The notes beneath the pieces are model-generated. The model was not told where the DNA came from. It ran no database searches and worked only from the letters and a program-made list of their open reading frames with translations. The translations under genes were made by a program, and so were the position numbers. From contig JAJIRX010000557.1 in assembly GCA_023853785.1 (NCBI GenBank), forward strand, positions 1 to 64,000: a DNA stretch of 64,000 nt. The letters are read 5' to 3'. Below are positions 46,875-62,523 of this stretch, one piece after another. Source of the stretch: Psilocybe azurescens (Eukaryota; Basidiomycota; Agaricomycetes; Agaricales; Agrocybaceae). Within the stretch, counting starts at the first letter, position 1. Every line of letters starts with the position of its first letter.

Positions 46875-49800
46875 CTAACCGTCAGCAAGCACACCTGATG
46901 AGAACAACAACTCCAAAAGGAACCTTAGTATATTGTCCCACATCCGAAGTCCATGCACAGGAATGAACCTTGCTTTTGTTTGCTCCTCCGATGCTGACTG
47001 TGGAGGTGCCTTATTGGGGTCGTCGTCCGGATCGAACGCTGCTCGGAATGCGTCGCTGGCCTTCAGTTTGGGGATCGTTAGATGGGTAACAGGCGCCGTG
47101 AAATAGATGTGCTTCTTCAAAAGCGCCAAGGCTTCAGGCTAGGCATTATTGAGAAAGACATTGATAGTAAATCGAAGGCCGACCACTCACTGTATCACGC
47201 CGTGCAGCAATGGCACTAGCAGGCGGGCGTTCTTCTTCTAGATCAAGCGGTCCCCAGCGACGGTCAGCTTGAATTTTCCCCAATGACGTCCTTTTCCTCA
47301 AAGGCCTCTCTGACTTGACCACGACATGGTCATTCTGATTTGGTCCACCATAGGAAGTGTGTACAAATCCTTGCTCTATAGCGTTTTGTAACATGTGCCT
47401 TGCCTTCTCTTCGTTACGAGCCTTTTGCTTCAAAACGCGTTTAGCGTTCTTCGAATATACGCGATCCCATTCATCCTGTCCAGCAGCCCATCGTAGAGCG
47501 GGGGCTTCTTTGAGAAGACCAATCTCTGATGCACCAAGTTGCAGCGCAGCAAGTCTTTCGGATGGTTCCATGGGCCGAACCTTTCCATGCAGGTCTACAC
47601 GCTCACGAATCATCAAAACCCCTGGAATATCCTGAACATTGATTAATCACTCGTCGATTTTTAATATTCGATAACTGACCTGTGTACTATCATTTGAATC
47701 ATCTTCCGCAGTCATGGAAGTTCCAGAAGATATGATGTCTGCATCAGGTTCAGTCGCTTCTTGGACAATAATGGTTTCATTTTGCAGATAAATGCGGATG
47801 TCTGAGGTAGGGGTCTCTTGATTTCTTGCGCCCAACTTGTCCGAAGGACTCCCCCTGGAGGTTTATCTCGATCATTATTACCCATAAGACCGTCTTTTGA
47901 TGCTTTCAAAGGATTTCGAGTGCCTTTTCGGAGTAGCTCAGGGTCATGTTCCATAGGAATATCATCCGGTGGTCGGTGTAGCTCAGGAAATGGATTTCGT
48001 CTTAGATGTTGCTCGTCATACTTCGTAACATGCCTTATAAATTCTGCTACCGATCGGTATGCGTATTTGGCCTGATTGGACTCGTTAGTAAGATGGCATA
48101 ATATGAAGATAGAAGACAGACACTTTTGGTAAACATAAAGACAGTCAAAACGTGGCACATCCCTGTGAAGATCAATTAGCTCTAGAAGCAATCCCAACTT
48201 GGAGAGCTATCTGCGAACCGTCAAAAACTTGTAAATGAACCTAACAGCAAAAATAAGAATAGAGTAAATGCGCTGCAAGACTGACCCACCCTGGTTGGCT
48301 CCGTGAACTTTTCAGCATTCTCTTTTTGCCGCCTTGATCTGAGTACGCCGGTCCTCGCCGGATAATCCTTAGGATGCGCAGCTTTATGCGCTAGATAGAT
48401 TATCTCATCCCTCAGAACCTCTCCATCTCCTGCTATAATATACAAAGGCGGAAGATTGCCCAGCGACCCCTTGTAGCACAGGAGAAACAAGAGGATGCGT
48501 CAGCTGTCTGCGCAATATAAGTAAAACAAAGGGAAATAAATAATACAAAGCGTACTCTGTGGTTGCATACATCTGGATTTGGGAGCGAAGTTCCAGAGGC
48601 ACCACATGGGGATCTTCCATGAGGACTTTGGGAGGTTTAGGTTCCCAGCTCTCAAGATCCTCTTCATGTGATCTTTGCTGATTATCGTCTTTATGGTTTT
48701 GAATAGTGTCCTGAAATATCTTTTCTTGGGCTTCAGAATATTGACTATCCAGAAGTGGGGTGGATAGACTGTCGTCCAACATTTCTTGTTGACTTTTAAC
48801 GAAATGTTCAGGTCCATAAACATTGCTGCCGGCCTCCTTTTCTCGTCGGGCAAGACCATCAGCCGGTTTTAGCGTATCTGCCTTTCCTGGTTTGGGTGGA
48901 GCATTGGAAACAGTAGGTACTACCCGACCGCCATGGTCCTGAGGTCGCGTTGGTAAAGGCCATGATGTGGAGGGTTTTGCAAGGAATCCATGCTTTGGTA
49001 TGATGTCCTTTACAGGCCATTAAGTACAATGATTGAAGGGTGGGTGTGGTAGTAAATTTGCGCATACCGTGTCATAATTTTGCATTACACTAGGAAAGCT
49101 GTGGGTAAGGTCCACCCAAGGACTAATAAGTACAGCTCCTGCGGGCATAGGTAAACCTAGATCTCTTAAGATAGTAAGCGTGGTTAAACAAAGGCCACCA
49201 CCTGCGGAGTCACCCGCAAAGACGATTTTTGAGTGGGATATTGCTTTGTGCGGTGCACCAGGCGGTGGTCTTATAAGGTATAAATCTAAGAGAAAAATGA
49301 GCAATTGATCAGTAATGTATTGAGCTTGGACCCACAAGCAGCCAGAACATCCTGCAAAGCACAAGGCCAGGGATATTGTGGTGCTTTCCTGGAGATGCAA
49401 TTGGTAAACAGATCCATCTTTTGTGAGCAATTTTACTAACCGATAATTCACGGCAAAGGCTCTACCTTTGAATTTTTGGGCTACAAAGGCACCTCTTAAT
49501 TAGGAATTCTTAAACCAAAGCACAAAGTCTGGCTAACCATAGTGTAGTATTTGATAGCGATGGGTATCTGCCATAAACCATAAAGACATTGAAAGACGAG
49601 GAACGAAATGAATTACTGATGGAGCCCCAGAAGTATCCGCCTATGTAAATTGTTAAATCTGATCGAAGAAGCAAAGAAAATAAATCATACCTCCATGAAC
49701 GTACAACTATAATCTGTTATCAAATTGTCGCGAAGGAAGGGACGAAACGTAAGATAGATACTCACCATTACTATATCCAATTTCTCCATGTGTGAGATGT

Positions 49801-50500
49801 CTGCTTCTAAGCTGCTTCGTTTCTTCCCGCTTTCTGATTTTAGCGGAGTGCTGGATACGTCTTGTTGCTCTGCTACCCATTCAGCATCTATTCCGCTCAG
49901 TCCACGAACCTGCCACCATCGTTCTCCGCCCACTACATATTTGAGATCCTCCGGGCCAAACCATTCTATGAGAGCGTCCGCGGCGCTGTTGCAGCTTGCA
50001 AGTGGGATAGTGATAGGACAGACCAAAGACCAGTATGGGGCAGGGACGTGGGTATTCGTACTAGCGAACAATTAATGTCAGACCCTTATTATACATGACA
50101 AAGAGATTTACAAAGATTGGAGAGATTCTATGGTGTTTTTGGTCCCCAGCTCTATGAATGCTAGACATGAAACAGTCAGAGTTGGGCTCTACTTTCGTGC
50201 CTCGGACGGATTTCACCCTTCACGATGTGAAACGCCCTGCACATTCAAGTTTTATGAGAAGCTTAACCATATATTTCACACATGCCGACTCACTCGTCAA
50301 AGAAGATATCATCCAGGGCAGTTTCTTGTTCGTGCTGAGAGCCATTGATCCGTTTGGCCTTCTTTTTATTATGGGCCAAGAAAGTTTTGACGACGACTAA
50401 TGAACGTCGGGGGACTCTGAATGAGAAATAAAAAATGTGAGCAAAATTAGGACTTACCGGGGGCTATGTGGACTGCAGCTGATGTTGTAGTAACGGGCAT
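46875..50500 (-). CDS. HSL-family alpha/beta hydrolase (lipase/esterase 3-like), large
   Basis: A serine hydrolase of the hormone-sensitive-lipase type, roughly 1,000 aa. MPVTTTSAAVHIAP joins via acceptor CAGAG to VPRRSLVVVKTFLAHNKKKA. Exons continue through THVPAPYWSLVCPITIPLAS and GPEDLKYVVGGERWWQVRGL. Splicing around 49,570-49,760 restores the oxyanion-hole motif LYVHGGGYFWGSI, then THRYQILHY. The rest of the fold has KFKGRAFAVNYR, APQYPWPCALQDVLA, GDSAGGGL (nucleophile Ser) and AGAVLISPWVDLTHSFPSVM. PPLYIIAGDGEVLRDEIIYL supplies the acid Asp, and HLQVFDGMCHVLTVF supplies the catalytic His. A long C-terminal region (SERLAALQLGASEIGLLKEA, ALRWAAGQDEWDRVYSKNAK) is typical of fungal members. 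The frame slips near 47,815-47,830 (before DIRIYLQNETIIVQEATE). The exact C-terminus is uncertain; the frame stops at 46,875-46,877. Substrate unknown. Confidence 0.85.
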
Positions 50501-50690
50501 AAGTCTAAGAAGCTGAAAGGGAGACTCCGGGCAGATCCCATGTTTTCTGACTTAAGTGAACATATGGATCATTGACGTCACACCAGTGCACGAGATTGAC
50601 GCGTTGTTTGCCTGCACTCCCACAAATAATTAAAGTCTAAGTTCGTCTCCCTCGCTTAGTCAGCGCTTATTTCCATACTTGAACTATGCT
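50501..50690. promoter_or_regulatory. Divergent promoter with palindromic TGACGTCA site
   Basis: The 190-bp spacer between the hydrolase (-) and CFT2 (+) holds one perfect CRE/ATF palindrome TGACGTCA at 50,573-50,580, close to its middle. bZIP factors of the ATF/CREB type bind this octamer in fungi. The site is seen directly; regulation is inferred. Confidence 0.45.
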
Positions 50691-53600
50691 ATGATCACCT
50701 TCACGCCATTGTCGGGCGCAGCGCGTTCCTCCAGCACTACTCCTTTGTCATATCTGCTTCAAATTGACGATGTTAGAATCTTGATTGACTGTGGCTCCCC
50801 AGACTGGTCTCCAGAATCTTCACCGTTTGATCCACCTCAGGCTGAGGACCAACCCAAACAGCCTGTATGGACGCAGTACGCAGAAGCATTGCAAAAGTCA
50901 GTGTTCGAATTTCTGAATCACTGTACTTTCATATTAACATATTATTATATAGGCATGCCCCTACTGTTGATTTAGTACTTCTCTCACATGGTGATTTAGC
51001 TCATTGCGGTTTCTATCCTTGGGCATTTTCGAGATGGGGGCTCAAGGCGCCTGCATATACAACGCTACCTGTTCAAGCAATGGGCAAGATGGCCGTCCTA
51101 GAAGACGTAGAGGGCTTGCGAGATGAGGAGGAAGTAAACGATAAGCCATTGGAACCATCTGGGGACGATGAGGATAACGGCGAACCACCTTCTGAAACAC
51201 CCCCAACAAGTCCTCCAACAGGGAAATATATAGCCACTGTCATCGAAGTTCAAGATGCATTCGATTCGTTGAATACCCTCAGGTACTCGCAACCAACGCA
51301 TTTACAAGGTAAGAAGACATGGTCTTATTGTGCTGAACCTCATCGTGCCGAACTTGCATCAATCCAGGTAAATGCCAGGGCTTGACCATCACGCCGTTCA
51401 ACGCAGGACATACTCTTGGTGGTACAATATGGAAAATTCGATCTCCTTCTTCAGGAACAATTATCTATGCAGTTGATATAAACCACATGAAAGAGCGTCA
51501 TCTGGATGGAACCGTCCTCATGCGTCAAGCGGCAGGTGGAATCTTCGAACCATTGGCGCGTCCAGACCTTCTCATAACAGATGCTGAACGTACGCCTGTC
51601 ATTACAAGCAGAAGAAAAGACCGTGATGAGGCTCTTATTGGTGCGTTTCTTCCAAGGAAACAACGTACGCCTTGCTTATGATGGTGCTTCAGACACGATA
51701 ACTTCGACGCTTTCTTCTCGCTCCTCTCTCCTTCTTCCTTGCGACTCCAGTACACGAATTCTGGAGCTTCTTGTTTTACTTGATCAGCATTGGAACTATT
51801 CCCGACTACGATACCCCATCTGTCTTCTCTCGCGTACCGGCAGAGAAATGTTGACGTATGTGAGATCCATGATGGAATGGCTTGGAGGAACTATCAATAA
51901 AGAAGATGTAGGAGAAGAAGGGGGAAATTCACGGCAAAACCAGAATAACAACAAAAGACGACGCGATGATGACAATGACGAAGATGCTCTGGGTGCATTT
52001 GCCCTTAGATTCAAGTATGTCACCCCTCGCCGAATCTTTCTGTTATTTGCTCACATATGTACAGACACTTGGAATTTTTCCCGAACCCTCAAGCTCTGCT
52101 TCAGACATATTCCAGCAAGGACCCAAAGCTAATCATTGCTGTTCCCGCGTCTCTTTCGCATGGTCCTTCTCGCCACCTATTTTCCGATTTTGCAGCGGTT
52201 CCCGACAATGTGGTCCTACTCACAGGGAGAAGTGAAGAGGGTACACTAGGCCGTGCTCTATTTGAAAAATGGAACAACTCACAGCGTCTAGAAGACAAAT
52301 GGGATAAGGGCAAAATAGGGCGAAATGTCATGATGGACGGTTCTATCAAGCTTAAGATGAGGCGCAAAGTGCCTTTAACTGGAGTGGAGTTGGAAATATA
52401 CCAGCAGAAGGAGCAAGCAGCCAGAGACAAGGAAATGGCCCATCAAGCTTCGCTTGCTCGTAATCAACGAATGCTGGAGGCAGACGAAGATTCGAGTGAT
52501 TCTGACTCTGATGACTCCGACGCAGACGAAGAGGATGAAGTAAGAAATGCTCTAGGGGAGACTCAATGGATATCGACGCTGATGGCAGAGTAGAGGATGG
52601 AAAGACGAGAAAGGCAGACAGAGGAATGGATGGTGCCGATTGGTTAGATGGAGATGAAGGACTGACGAAGCAGTTCCTTTCATTCGATATCTACCTTAAG
52701 GGAAATGTTTCAAAATCGACGTCTTTCTTCAAGAACACGGGTCATAGCCAACGATTCCGAATGTTCCCCTACGTCGACAAGAAACGCAGAGTGGATGAGT
52801 ACGGAGAAACTATTGACGTTGGGATGTGGCTGCGCAAAGGCAAAGCACTGGAAGAGGAAGCTGAAAGCGAAGAAGCGAAAGATTACAAACGACGCGCTTT
52901 GGCAGAAGAAGACGCTAAGGTGTGTTATTTTTGTCGCCCTTCGTAACAATTTATCTAATCGTGCTGCAGAAAGCCATCAGAGAACCGCCGTCAAAATACA
53001 TTTCCAATGAAATTGAAATTCAATTGGCATGTCGGCTGCTGTTTATTGACATGGAAGGTCTGAATGATGGAAGGGCGGTTAAGACTATTGTTCCTCAAGT
53101 CAATCCTCGCAAAATGGTATGTTTTTCTGCATTCAATTCATTCGTTAGTATGCGTTGACGAATTTGTTCTAGATCATTGTCCATGCTCCATCATCCGCCT
53201 CTGATGCGCTTATCGAAAGCTGCAATGGGATTCGATCCATGACAAAGGACATTTTTGCACCAGATGTTGGTGAGACTGTCCAAATTGGCCAACAAACGAA
53301 CAGTTTCTCCATCAACATCAGTGACGAATTACTTGCTTCTCTGAAAATATCTCGAGTACGTTCAAATGGCATTTCTGCGACGGAAAGACTAATGTTGTTT
53401 CTAGTTTGAGGATAATGAGATTGCCTATGTTAGGGGACTTGTCGTTGCACATCCTACGTCAACCATTGCCACTTTAGAACCTATTTCGTCATTGGCCGGA
53501 TCTGTCGACCCTGCGAACCGCCCTAGACTCCTGAATGAGCGTATACTCGGTTCGCGACCTAGGGCGCCTCTCCCACACTCAACGATGATAGGAGAACTGA

Positions 53601-53818
53601 AGCTTACTACGCTGAAGTCACGGCTGGCTTCGATCGGGGTTCAGGCTGAGCTTATTGGCGAGGGAGTATTGATCTGCGGATCAACGGACACGCTTGGTGA
53701 ATCTGTCGCAGTGCGTAAGCTAGCCAAGGGGAAGATTGAGCTGGAAGGAAGTGTGTCAGAGGTGTATTATACTGTACGAAGAGAGATCTATAATCTACAT
53801 GCATTAGTAGCTGCCTGA
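50691..53818 (+). CDS. CFT2: Cleavage and polyadenylation factor subunit CPSF100/CFT2
   Basis: The catalytically inactive metallo-beta-lactamase/beta-CASP partner of the mRNA 3'-end endonuclease. MITFTPLSGAARSSSTTPLS and YLLQIDDVRILIDCGSPDWS start the fold. APTVDLVLLSHGDLAHCGFY replaces the HxHxDH zinc motif of CPSF73 with SHGDLAH, as expected for the inactive paralog. GLTITPFNAGHTLGGTIWKI and IIYAVDINHMKERHLDG are conserved. The beta-CASP part has LLPCDSSTRILELLVLLDQH and KLIIAVPASLSHGPSRHLF. Acidic linkers (DEDSSDSDSDDSDADEEDE) separate it from FRMFPYVDKKRRVDEYGETI, IEIQLACRLLFIDMEGLNDG and the C-terminal domain ending YNLHALVAA. The frame slips at 52,555-52,558 (GGGG; five G are needed to read GDSMDIDADGRVEDG). 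Stop TGA at 53,816-53,818. Confidence 0.94.
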
Positions 53819-54008
53819 GTAAATTGCAATGGATAATTGTTGGTCCTTTTGTTGTGGTGGATTGTAGGAGACCAAACATCCGAAAAAGGGAATGCAAGCA
53901 CGCTTTACAAAATTTGTTGGAAAGCTGAATTGCCCTCTAACCACTTTCTGAGTCGACTTTTCCCTTTCTCCCTGTTATTCTTCTTATCCTCCCCGTCTTT
54001 TAACGAAT
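53819..54008. promoter_or_regulatory. Alpha-tubulin promoter with CT-rich tract
   Basis: 190 bp between CFT2 and the tubulin start. The last 70 bp are strongly pyrimidine-rich (TTTTCCCTTTCTCCC... from about 53,958, ending TTTTAACGAAT), typical of highly expressed fungal genes. No TATA box is evident. Confidence 0.4.
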
Positions 54009-55909
<1,901 letters not shown>

Positions 55910-56372
55910 GGGACCCGAAAGGCTTTAGTCTAACGATCTTTATGCTGTTTGTGTGCTTCTCGATGGTGTTCGTCCACGCCTAAATACCCCACTCCTTCAG
56001 TGCAAAATTCCCCGCATTCTTCTTTCTTGTCCTACTCTTGGGAGTCTTCATCATCTTACTTATCATGGCGTTCCTTTTCATCACTCTTAAACATTAGTCA
56101 AACATTCATTTACCGATCATTGAATTCTTTTTACTAAAGTAATAATCTTGCTTGTGATCTGAATAAACAGGATTGTTGGAAGTGACCTCTGTTACATAAT
56201 TGTCATGAGGAAATCCGCTAGTTCACTAATTTCTATGTGGTCCGTCTACTTTATAGCCCTATCCCTGTCTGTTTTCTATATATGCTCCTGTGTAAGCTCA
56301 TCTAAGTCTTGTTTTATGTCCCAACTTTAGCCTGTTCAGTGTAACTTTGATTAAATTCTATGTAGAGAAAGC
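55910..56372. other. Convergent intergenic region tubulin / HAD phosphatase
   Basis: 463 bp, T- and A-rich, between two 3' ends. TAATAATCTTGC and AATAAACAGG (about 56,161-56,172, an AATAAA-like poly(A) signal on the + strand) suit tubulin 3'-end formation. No gene supported. Confidence 0.55.
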
Positions 56373-57427
56373 TTATAGAGTTTGGAGGGTTATTGAAACA
56401 CCTGTCGCCGTGCGTGTCATTGAAATGCTGAAGGATAAACCGTGTAAGATAAAATGCAACTATGAGCATCGGTGTCTTCCATACCTTGAAAGGTCCTTCA
56501 CAATGTAATCTGGCTTGGCAGCTTCTATTTGTTCCCGGGAGTGGGTTGTAAGCAAAGCAACAGTTTTGCATCCGGCGTCATGTCCGCTACGAATACCATT
56601 AGGAGCGTCTTCAAATACAACGCCTATGTACATAGAACGCGTCAAGAACAAAAAGAAACAAATGGAAGAGTTTGCTGACAGTTTTCAGGCTTCACGCCAG
56701 ATAGTTTAGCGCCAAGGAGGTACGGATCTGGGAATGGTTTTCCCTTCGATACATCTTCAGATGCAACGAAGACATCTGGGATAGGAATGCCTGCAATATT
56801 TAACGCGGAAGTCGCGTAATCCCGGGTAGCAGATGTGCAGATAGACCAGCAGGGGTTGGGTTGATATCGTCCAGGCGCGATCTGTGGAGTGATGCATAGG
56901 TACAGGACATGTATTGTCGATAGGCGGTACTACGTACCTCTTGCATGATAGAATTGACGCCCGGTAAAGGACGATGCCCTGGCGGCCACCTTGGGTGGAG
57001 GTAGTAACGATCGCCTTCTCGAATCTCTCCGACTCTGCCTGACGAACAGCCATATGCATTAAGATAATTTCATCGATTGAGCGTTAGTTACTGACTTCCA
57101 GGATCTCGGGATCTTCAATCCCGCAATATTTTCTGAGATTGTCGACTGTACGAACGCCATGCGCAGCTTTTTACCGGAGAAAAAAGTAAGAGGCTGAGGA
57201 AAAGACACAGCAAGGTGTGTACACGGTGCTCACAGCTCAAAATGTCGTGAACATCGATAGTTGGGTAGGTCTGCCGGAACAGTTCCCAAGCCCCGACCAC
57301 ACCTGCGGTCGAGTCAACCAAAGTGCCGTCCATATCAAAGAGGCTAGGTATAACGTCAAAATGTCGGTGACAAGAAAGAGGTACCCCCGACATACATTGC
57401 ATCTACGTGAAGAGTAGTCTGAGGCAT
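56373..57427 (-). CDS. HAD phosphatase, GPP1/DOG1-like (glycerol-3-phosphatase or 2-deoxyglucose-6-phosphatase)
   Basis: A Cof/beta-PGM-type haloacid dehalogenase hydrolase. MPQTTLHVDAI joins across an intron (donor GTATGT) to LFDMDGTLVDSTAGVVGAWE, with catalytic motif I DMDGT. Then come LFRQTYPTIDVHDILS, a helical cap (GVRTVDNLRKYC), RFEKAIVTTSTQGGRQGIVL, IAPGRYQPNPCWSICTSATR with motif II Thr/Ser, and NIAGIPIPDVFVASEDVSKG. GKPFPDPYLLGAKLSGVKPE is motif III, and VVFEDAPNGIRSGHDAGCKT is motif IV. The last exons give HSREQIEAAKPDYIVKDLS and SISMTRTATGVSITLQTL, the end typical of Gpp/Dog proteins. The frame slips at 56,966-56,968 (AAA on the + strand; one base missing before LPGVNSIMQE). Substrate not determinable. 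Confidence 0.88.
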
Positions 57428-57700
57428 GGAGGTAAATGACAAAAGTGAAATCCGATTGACCGGGAATAGCTGAGGACGTAGTATGTCTGTCGGTTAACAT
57501 CCCAAAAAGAGAAATAATGAGGCAGGTGATGAGCCGCGGGATATTTGGATCAGGAGATTATGGCAAACAATAATGTCGGTGATTTCTCTGTTGACAGTTC
57601 CGTTGTTCAGTATTTCCTTTTCTGTGCTACGAAATCAAGTCTAGTCCATATTCTCTGATAGTCGTGTTTTTAACTCTCTCTTTATTCACTCGGGTCAATT
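57428..57700. promoter_or_regulatory. Divergent spacer HAD phosphatase / SEC15
   Basis: 273 bp between two outward-facing starts, with a T-rich, CT-rich stretch (TTTTTAACTCTCTCTTTATT) just before the SEC15 ATG. No specific factor site is claimed. Confidence 0.35.
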
Positions 57701-60621
57701 ATGCCTCCGCGAAGGCGCCAGCAGTTCACACAGGAGAATATTGACCAGCAACTCCAACAGATTCACCTATTGGATCCCTCTTCGTCCTCTGAAAATCTGG
57801 AACAGCTCGGCCCTATCATCAAGCAGATTCACATCAACCGGCAGCAGGATGCATATCTTAGGACTGTGCAGGCCCTTATCGACTCCAAAGATGCAGAGAT
57901 CGAAAAGATATGCAGTGACAACTACCAAGACTTTATCTCTTCCGTGTCTACCTTGTTCACGGTCAAGTCGTATACCGACAAAATGAAGGAGAATATCACC
58001 TCATTGGATGCCAGCGTAGCCCAGTTGGGTGGCGGCTTGGTCGAAAAGAAACGTGCTTTGTTGCAGTCCAAAAGACAGCTGCAAACCTGGACGAGGGTAT
58101 AGATACCTTGCAAGCATGTCTTCGTGTCCTGGACGTCGTTGATCGCGTCGGTGAGATGATCAAAGCAGGCAAATATTGGAGTGCCCTGAGGGTCTGTCAT
58201 TTATACTATCACGTCGTATACAAATTTTCAATCCAACGTATACAATTTTCAGTCGCTCGAGGACATTCAGAGTATGCCTCCAACTTCTTTGTCACAAACA
58301 CCCTTCTTCCAACATTTGTTGTCTTCCTTGCCATCTTTACGTGGTCAAATCAAGGATGCCGTGACTGCGTCCATGAAACAGTGGCTATTGGAAATCAGAA
58401 ATGTAAGCACAGAAGTTGGTCGACTGGCTGTAGAATCCATGGAGACAAGGACACGACGATGGCGCTCCAGGCGAGAGAAAGACATGCTACTCAGGTCCAA
58501 TCGAGTCGGCAGCGCTGTCGAGTTGGTCACCTACGAGAAAATCGAGTGTGAGCACCAAACGATTTATCTTTGCAGGCCAATTGCTGACCCTCATAAGTTA
58601 ATGTCCTTGACAACGACAAGCTTCATGTAGATTTTAAGCCCCTATTCGAGTGCATTCACATATATACCACATTAAATGCTCTGACCGAACTTCAGAAATC
58701 GTATCAAGCGGATAGGAAGGTTCGTAGTCAATGTCGTTATCTACTTCTAACTTTTAGACGAACACTTCGCAGGCTCAATCAGACTTGATTCTTCCAACGC
58801 CACTTCCATTGGGCTCACTACCATCTCTAACCCAGGAGATCTCTGGCTTCTTCATCGTTGAATCTCACGTACTTGAAACTACAAATAACTTCCGCTCTGG
58901 GCGGGATGTTGAAGAATTATGGGATTCCCTTGTCACCCGACTAACTACTGCTATTGACAGTGCTTTGCGAACGGAGGCAGATCCAGAATCTTTCCTGGAA
59001 GTGAAAGAAAGTTTATTAAGCTTCATTATGACACTGGAAGTGCGTATAACGCATTTTCTTTTATTAATTTTCTTTCTAATAGTTACTTCCCTCTAGGCGT
59101 ACTCGTATTCGACCACCAGCCTTCAATCATTTATCATCGTTTTGTTCGAGAAATACGCAAATTTACTAGAAAACCAATTTACCAAACGGTTTGAAATTGT
59201 ACGTGTGTCAATTGATCCTTAACATTGAAGTTATGACGATTTTTGTTACAGATTGTGCGAGAAGATGAACATACACCAATGATGATCGAGCTTGAGGACA
59301 CATTGGAAAGCATCTTAGATGTTGTCTGGTTGAACGAAACCGAGAGAAATGAACTGAAGCAGTAAGTTGTGACTGTCTGTTACTGGCCACCCATTGACCT
59401 AATACCGTTTAGGAATTTTGTTCAAACATCTCTCCCATGGTCACAGACTTTCTATTTATGCTGCCAAGATGTACGTTTCGATGGTCATATTTTTACTGCC
59501 TTGCTAATGCAGAATAATTGGTTAGATCCGATTGTTCATCCAGAAGTTTTATGCATTCGTTGAAGGAGTCTCTCAACATCACCGTGACATTGACGAACTT
59601 CTGAGCAAGGTGATCAATATCAAGGATGAAAGGAACATCATGGCTGATTCTCTGCAGTCCTTAGATTCGTTGTTGAAAAAGAGCATCGGGGAAACAATTT
59701 TACAACGTTTGGCCACCACGCAGAATCCCACTCAAATAGCCCAGATAATTGCGAACCTGGAGCACTTCCAAGTGGTCTGCAGTGAACTCGAGCGTTCTTT
59801 AACAAATCTTCGGTACGTCACTCACAACGGTATAAATACCGGCTTCTAACGTGAATCGTATTAATAGGTCTACTCAACGAGGGGGGAGTATCAAACTTAC
59901 AGCAGCTTCGTCGTTCGATCCAATCATATCTCGCGCGCGTGCGCGTATGTCAGGCCTCATCTCGTCTAAACTTGACCAATGCTTCGAACTGTCTGAATAT
60001 GACTGGACACCAAATGCTCGCGAAACATCGCCAAGCATGTACTTATACGAACTGGTCAACTGGTTGACCACTGTTGTCGACTCCTTAGTAATAAAGGAGG
60101 CGTACAAGGAAGAAGCATACAGAGGAGCTCTAGGATACATCACTGACTGTTTAATGGTTCGTTGCGAACACTCCTCGAATCGAATACTCTTGTCTAATTT
60201 TCACAACAGGATTTTTTTAACTGGACGTGACATCCCCATGATGAATGAGAACGCCATATCAAATATTCTCATCGACGTAGACTTTCTCGAAGATGAACTT
60301 AAACGAATTGGCCGATCTCATCTTTCCACAGTGTTCACCGAACTTCGCCTGGTAAGCCCACTTTCGACGTGTCACGTGAATATTGACAAACGAAATCAGA
60401 CGACATCTATTGCACTTAGTGGCACCGTTCAGGAATATCTGGTCCCTGCCAATAGGCATGCCTCGTACGCTGCCGTCAAGCCCAAGCGACTACAGGCTTT
60501 GCTTGAAAAACTTGCGCGGTTTGGGGCAACGCAGCGAGACGCCGCTCGACGAGAGATTGGTGAACGGCGCCGAAAAGAAGCAGAGGCAGTCGGCCGAGTT
60601 TTTCCTGGTGAAAACCGGTGA
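57701..60621 (+). CDS. SEC15: Exocyst complex component SEC15 (EXOC6)
   Basis: Exocyst subunit that binds the Rab Sec4 and tethers secretory vesicles at the plasma membrane. MPPRRRQQFTQENIDQQLQQ is followed by LEQLGPIIKQIHINRQQDAY, FISSVSTLFTVKSYTDKMKE and SLDASVAQLGGGLVEKKRAL. After the slip come NLDEGIDTLQACLRVLDVVD and RVGEMIKAGKYWSALR. SLEDIQSMPPTSLSQTPFFQ, SDLILPTPLPLGSLPSLTQE and ISGFFIVESHVLETTNNFRS (the Sec15 core) follow. EAYSYSTTSLQSFIIVLFEK, SLPWSQTFYLCCQDIRSFIQ, KFYAFVEGVSQHHRDID and SPSMYLYELVNWLTTVVDSL come next, then ILIDVDFLEDELKRIGRSHL. The ending KPKRLQALLEKLARFGATQR and AVGRVFPGENR is characteristic. The frame slips at AAAA 58,070-58,073 (five A are needed to read KKTAANLDEG). 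About ten introns; stop at 60,619-60,621. Confidence 0.93.
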
Positions 60622-60934
60622 CTTACTGGAAGTAACTTATGATACCAAAGATAGGAAAGCCTTCTTTATCGCCTCAGGGAGTGTAAACTATAGCATGTAA
60701 AGTAATCACCACTGATCTAGAAAGGGGCGGTTTTAGGACTACATGCCATAAGATCAAAACTTAAACGAAACAGACAAAGACAAGAAAAGAAGGATATTGG
60801 GCTAAACTGGATAAACTAGGGGTAGCGAGCTGAGAGCGATATAAACAGCGGTGAATACGTTTTCGGTATCGTGAGGGGATCGTGACACGTGTAACAACGC
60901 TAATAAGGTATCCAGACTGGAAAGCAGAAAATCA
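60622..60934. other. Convergent intergenic region SEC15 / ARF1
   Basis: 313 bp between two 3' ends, containing A-rich stretches (AAACGAAACAGACAAAGACAAG). No gene is supported; it holds the two 3'UTRs. Confidence 0.6.
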
Positions 60935-61755
<821 letters not shown>

Positions 61756-62523
61756 GGTTTCAGGAAAAAGAGGAATACGAGAAAGCTAAAATGTCGAGGT
61801 GGAAGCTGAGGGACAGCGAATGACTGGAGGGCAGAGCTTTGTCGTCGGTTTGCGTGGGACTGTAAGATTCAAGTTCCGCTATGGGGCAAATACCGTTTAC
61901 ACAAATCTCCTTCGGTTTTTCCCCTTTATATCAAATGTGCTATTTGTGCCACGTATTTATCCTGTCACTACTTCGCAGTGATGGTCTGCGCAATGAGTAC
62001 AACCTCACACTTCCAGCTACAACGGTGCCGCTTGGACCGCAGCTGCCATAAACCTGAGTCACTTTCATCTAAAGCGACTTGCCAATTACGCGGATACAGA
62101 GCCAAATAACCCCTTGCTGCCTTTTTCTCGACTTGTCAGTGTCAACATCTATTAACACGAATCGCTATGATGCATGAAGGCTAAGTCCTATTCGGTAATA
62201 AGTTCCGTGGCCAGTGGCTTGTAGACTCTTGTAGATCCTGTCGCCGGGCACTGGTTTCTATTACCTTTAATTGATCCATTTCCATTTCAGAGTGTCTATT
62301 CAGTTTCTTGCAGCCTAGGTCTGTTAAATATCATAAAATTGGTTCTTGAGTACGAAGGTAGGTAATTCTAAGGTACATATACTGAAATGAAGACGAAGAG
62401 GAGAAAGCTGTATTATTATAGCTGTGGAACAGTATGAAATCAAGAGGTACAATGAAGAAGGAAGACTGTTTTGAAAGCGGAATTAATAGACGAAGACACA
62501 CAGTCGACTATTTAATAAGTCTT
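61756..62523. other. Intergenic region between ARF1 and DSP genes
   Basis: 768 bp containing the ARF1 promoter side and the phosphatase 3'UTR. Short frames (for example 61,799-61,981) continue antisense from ARF1 and are not supported. The region near 61,900-62,050 includes T-rich tracts (GGTTTTTCCCCTTTATATC). I see no RNA gene. Confidence 0.5.
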
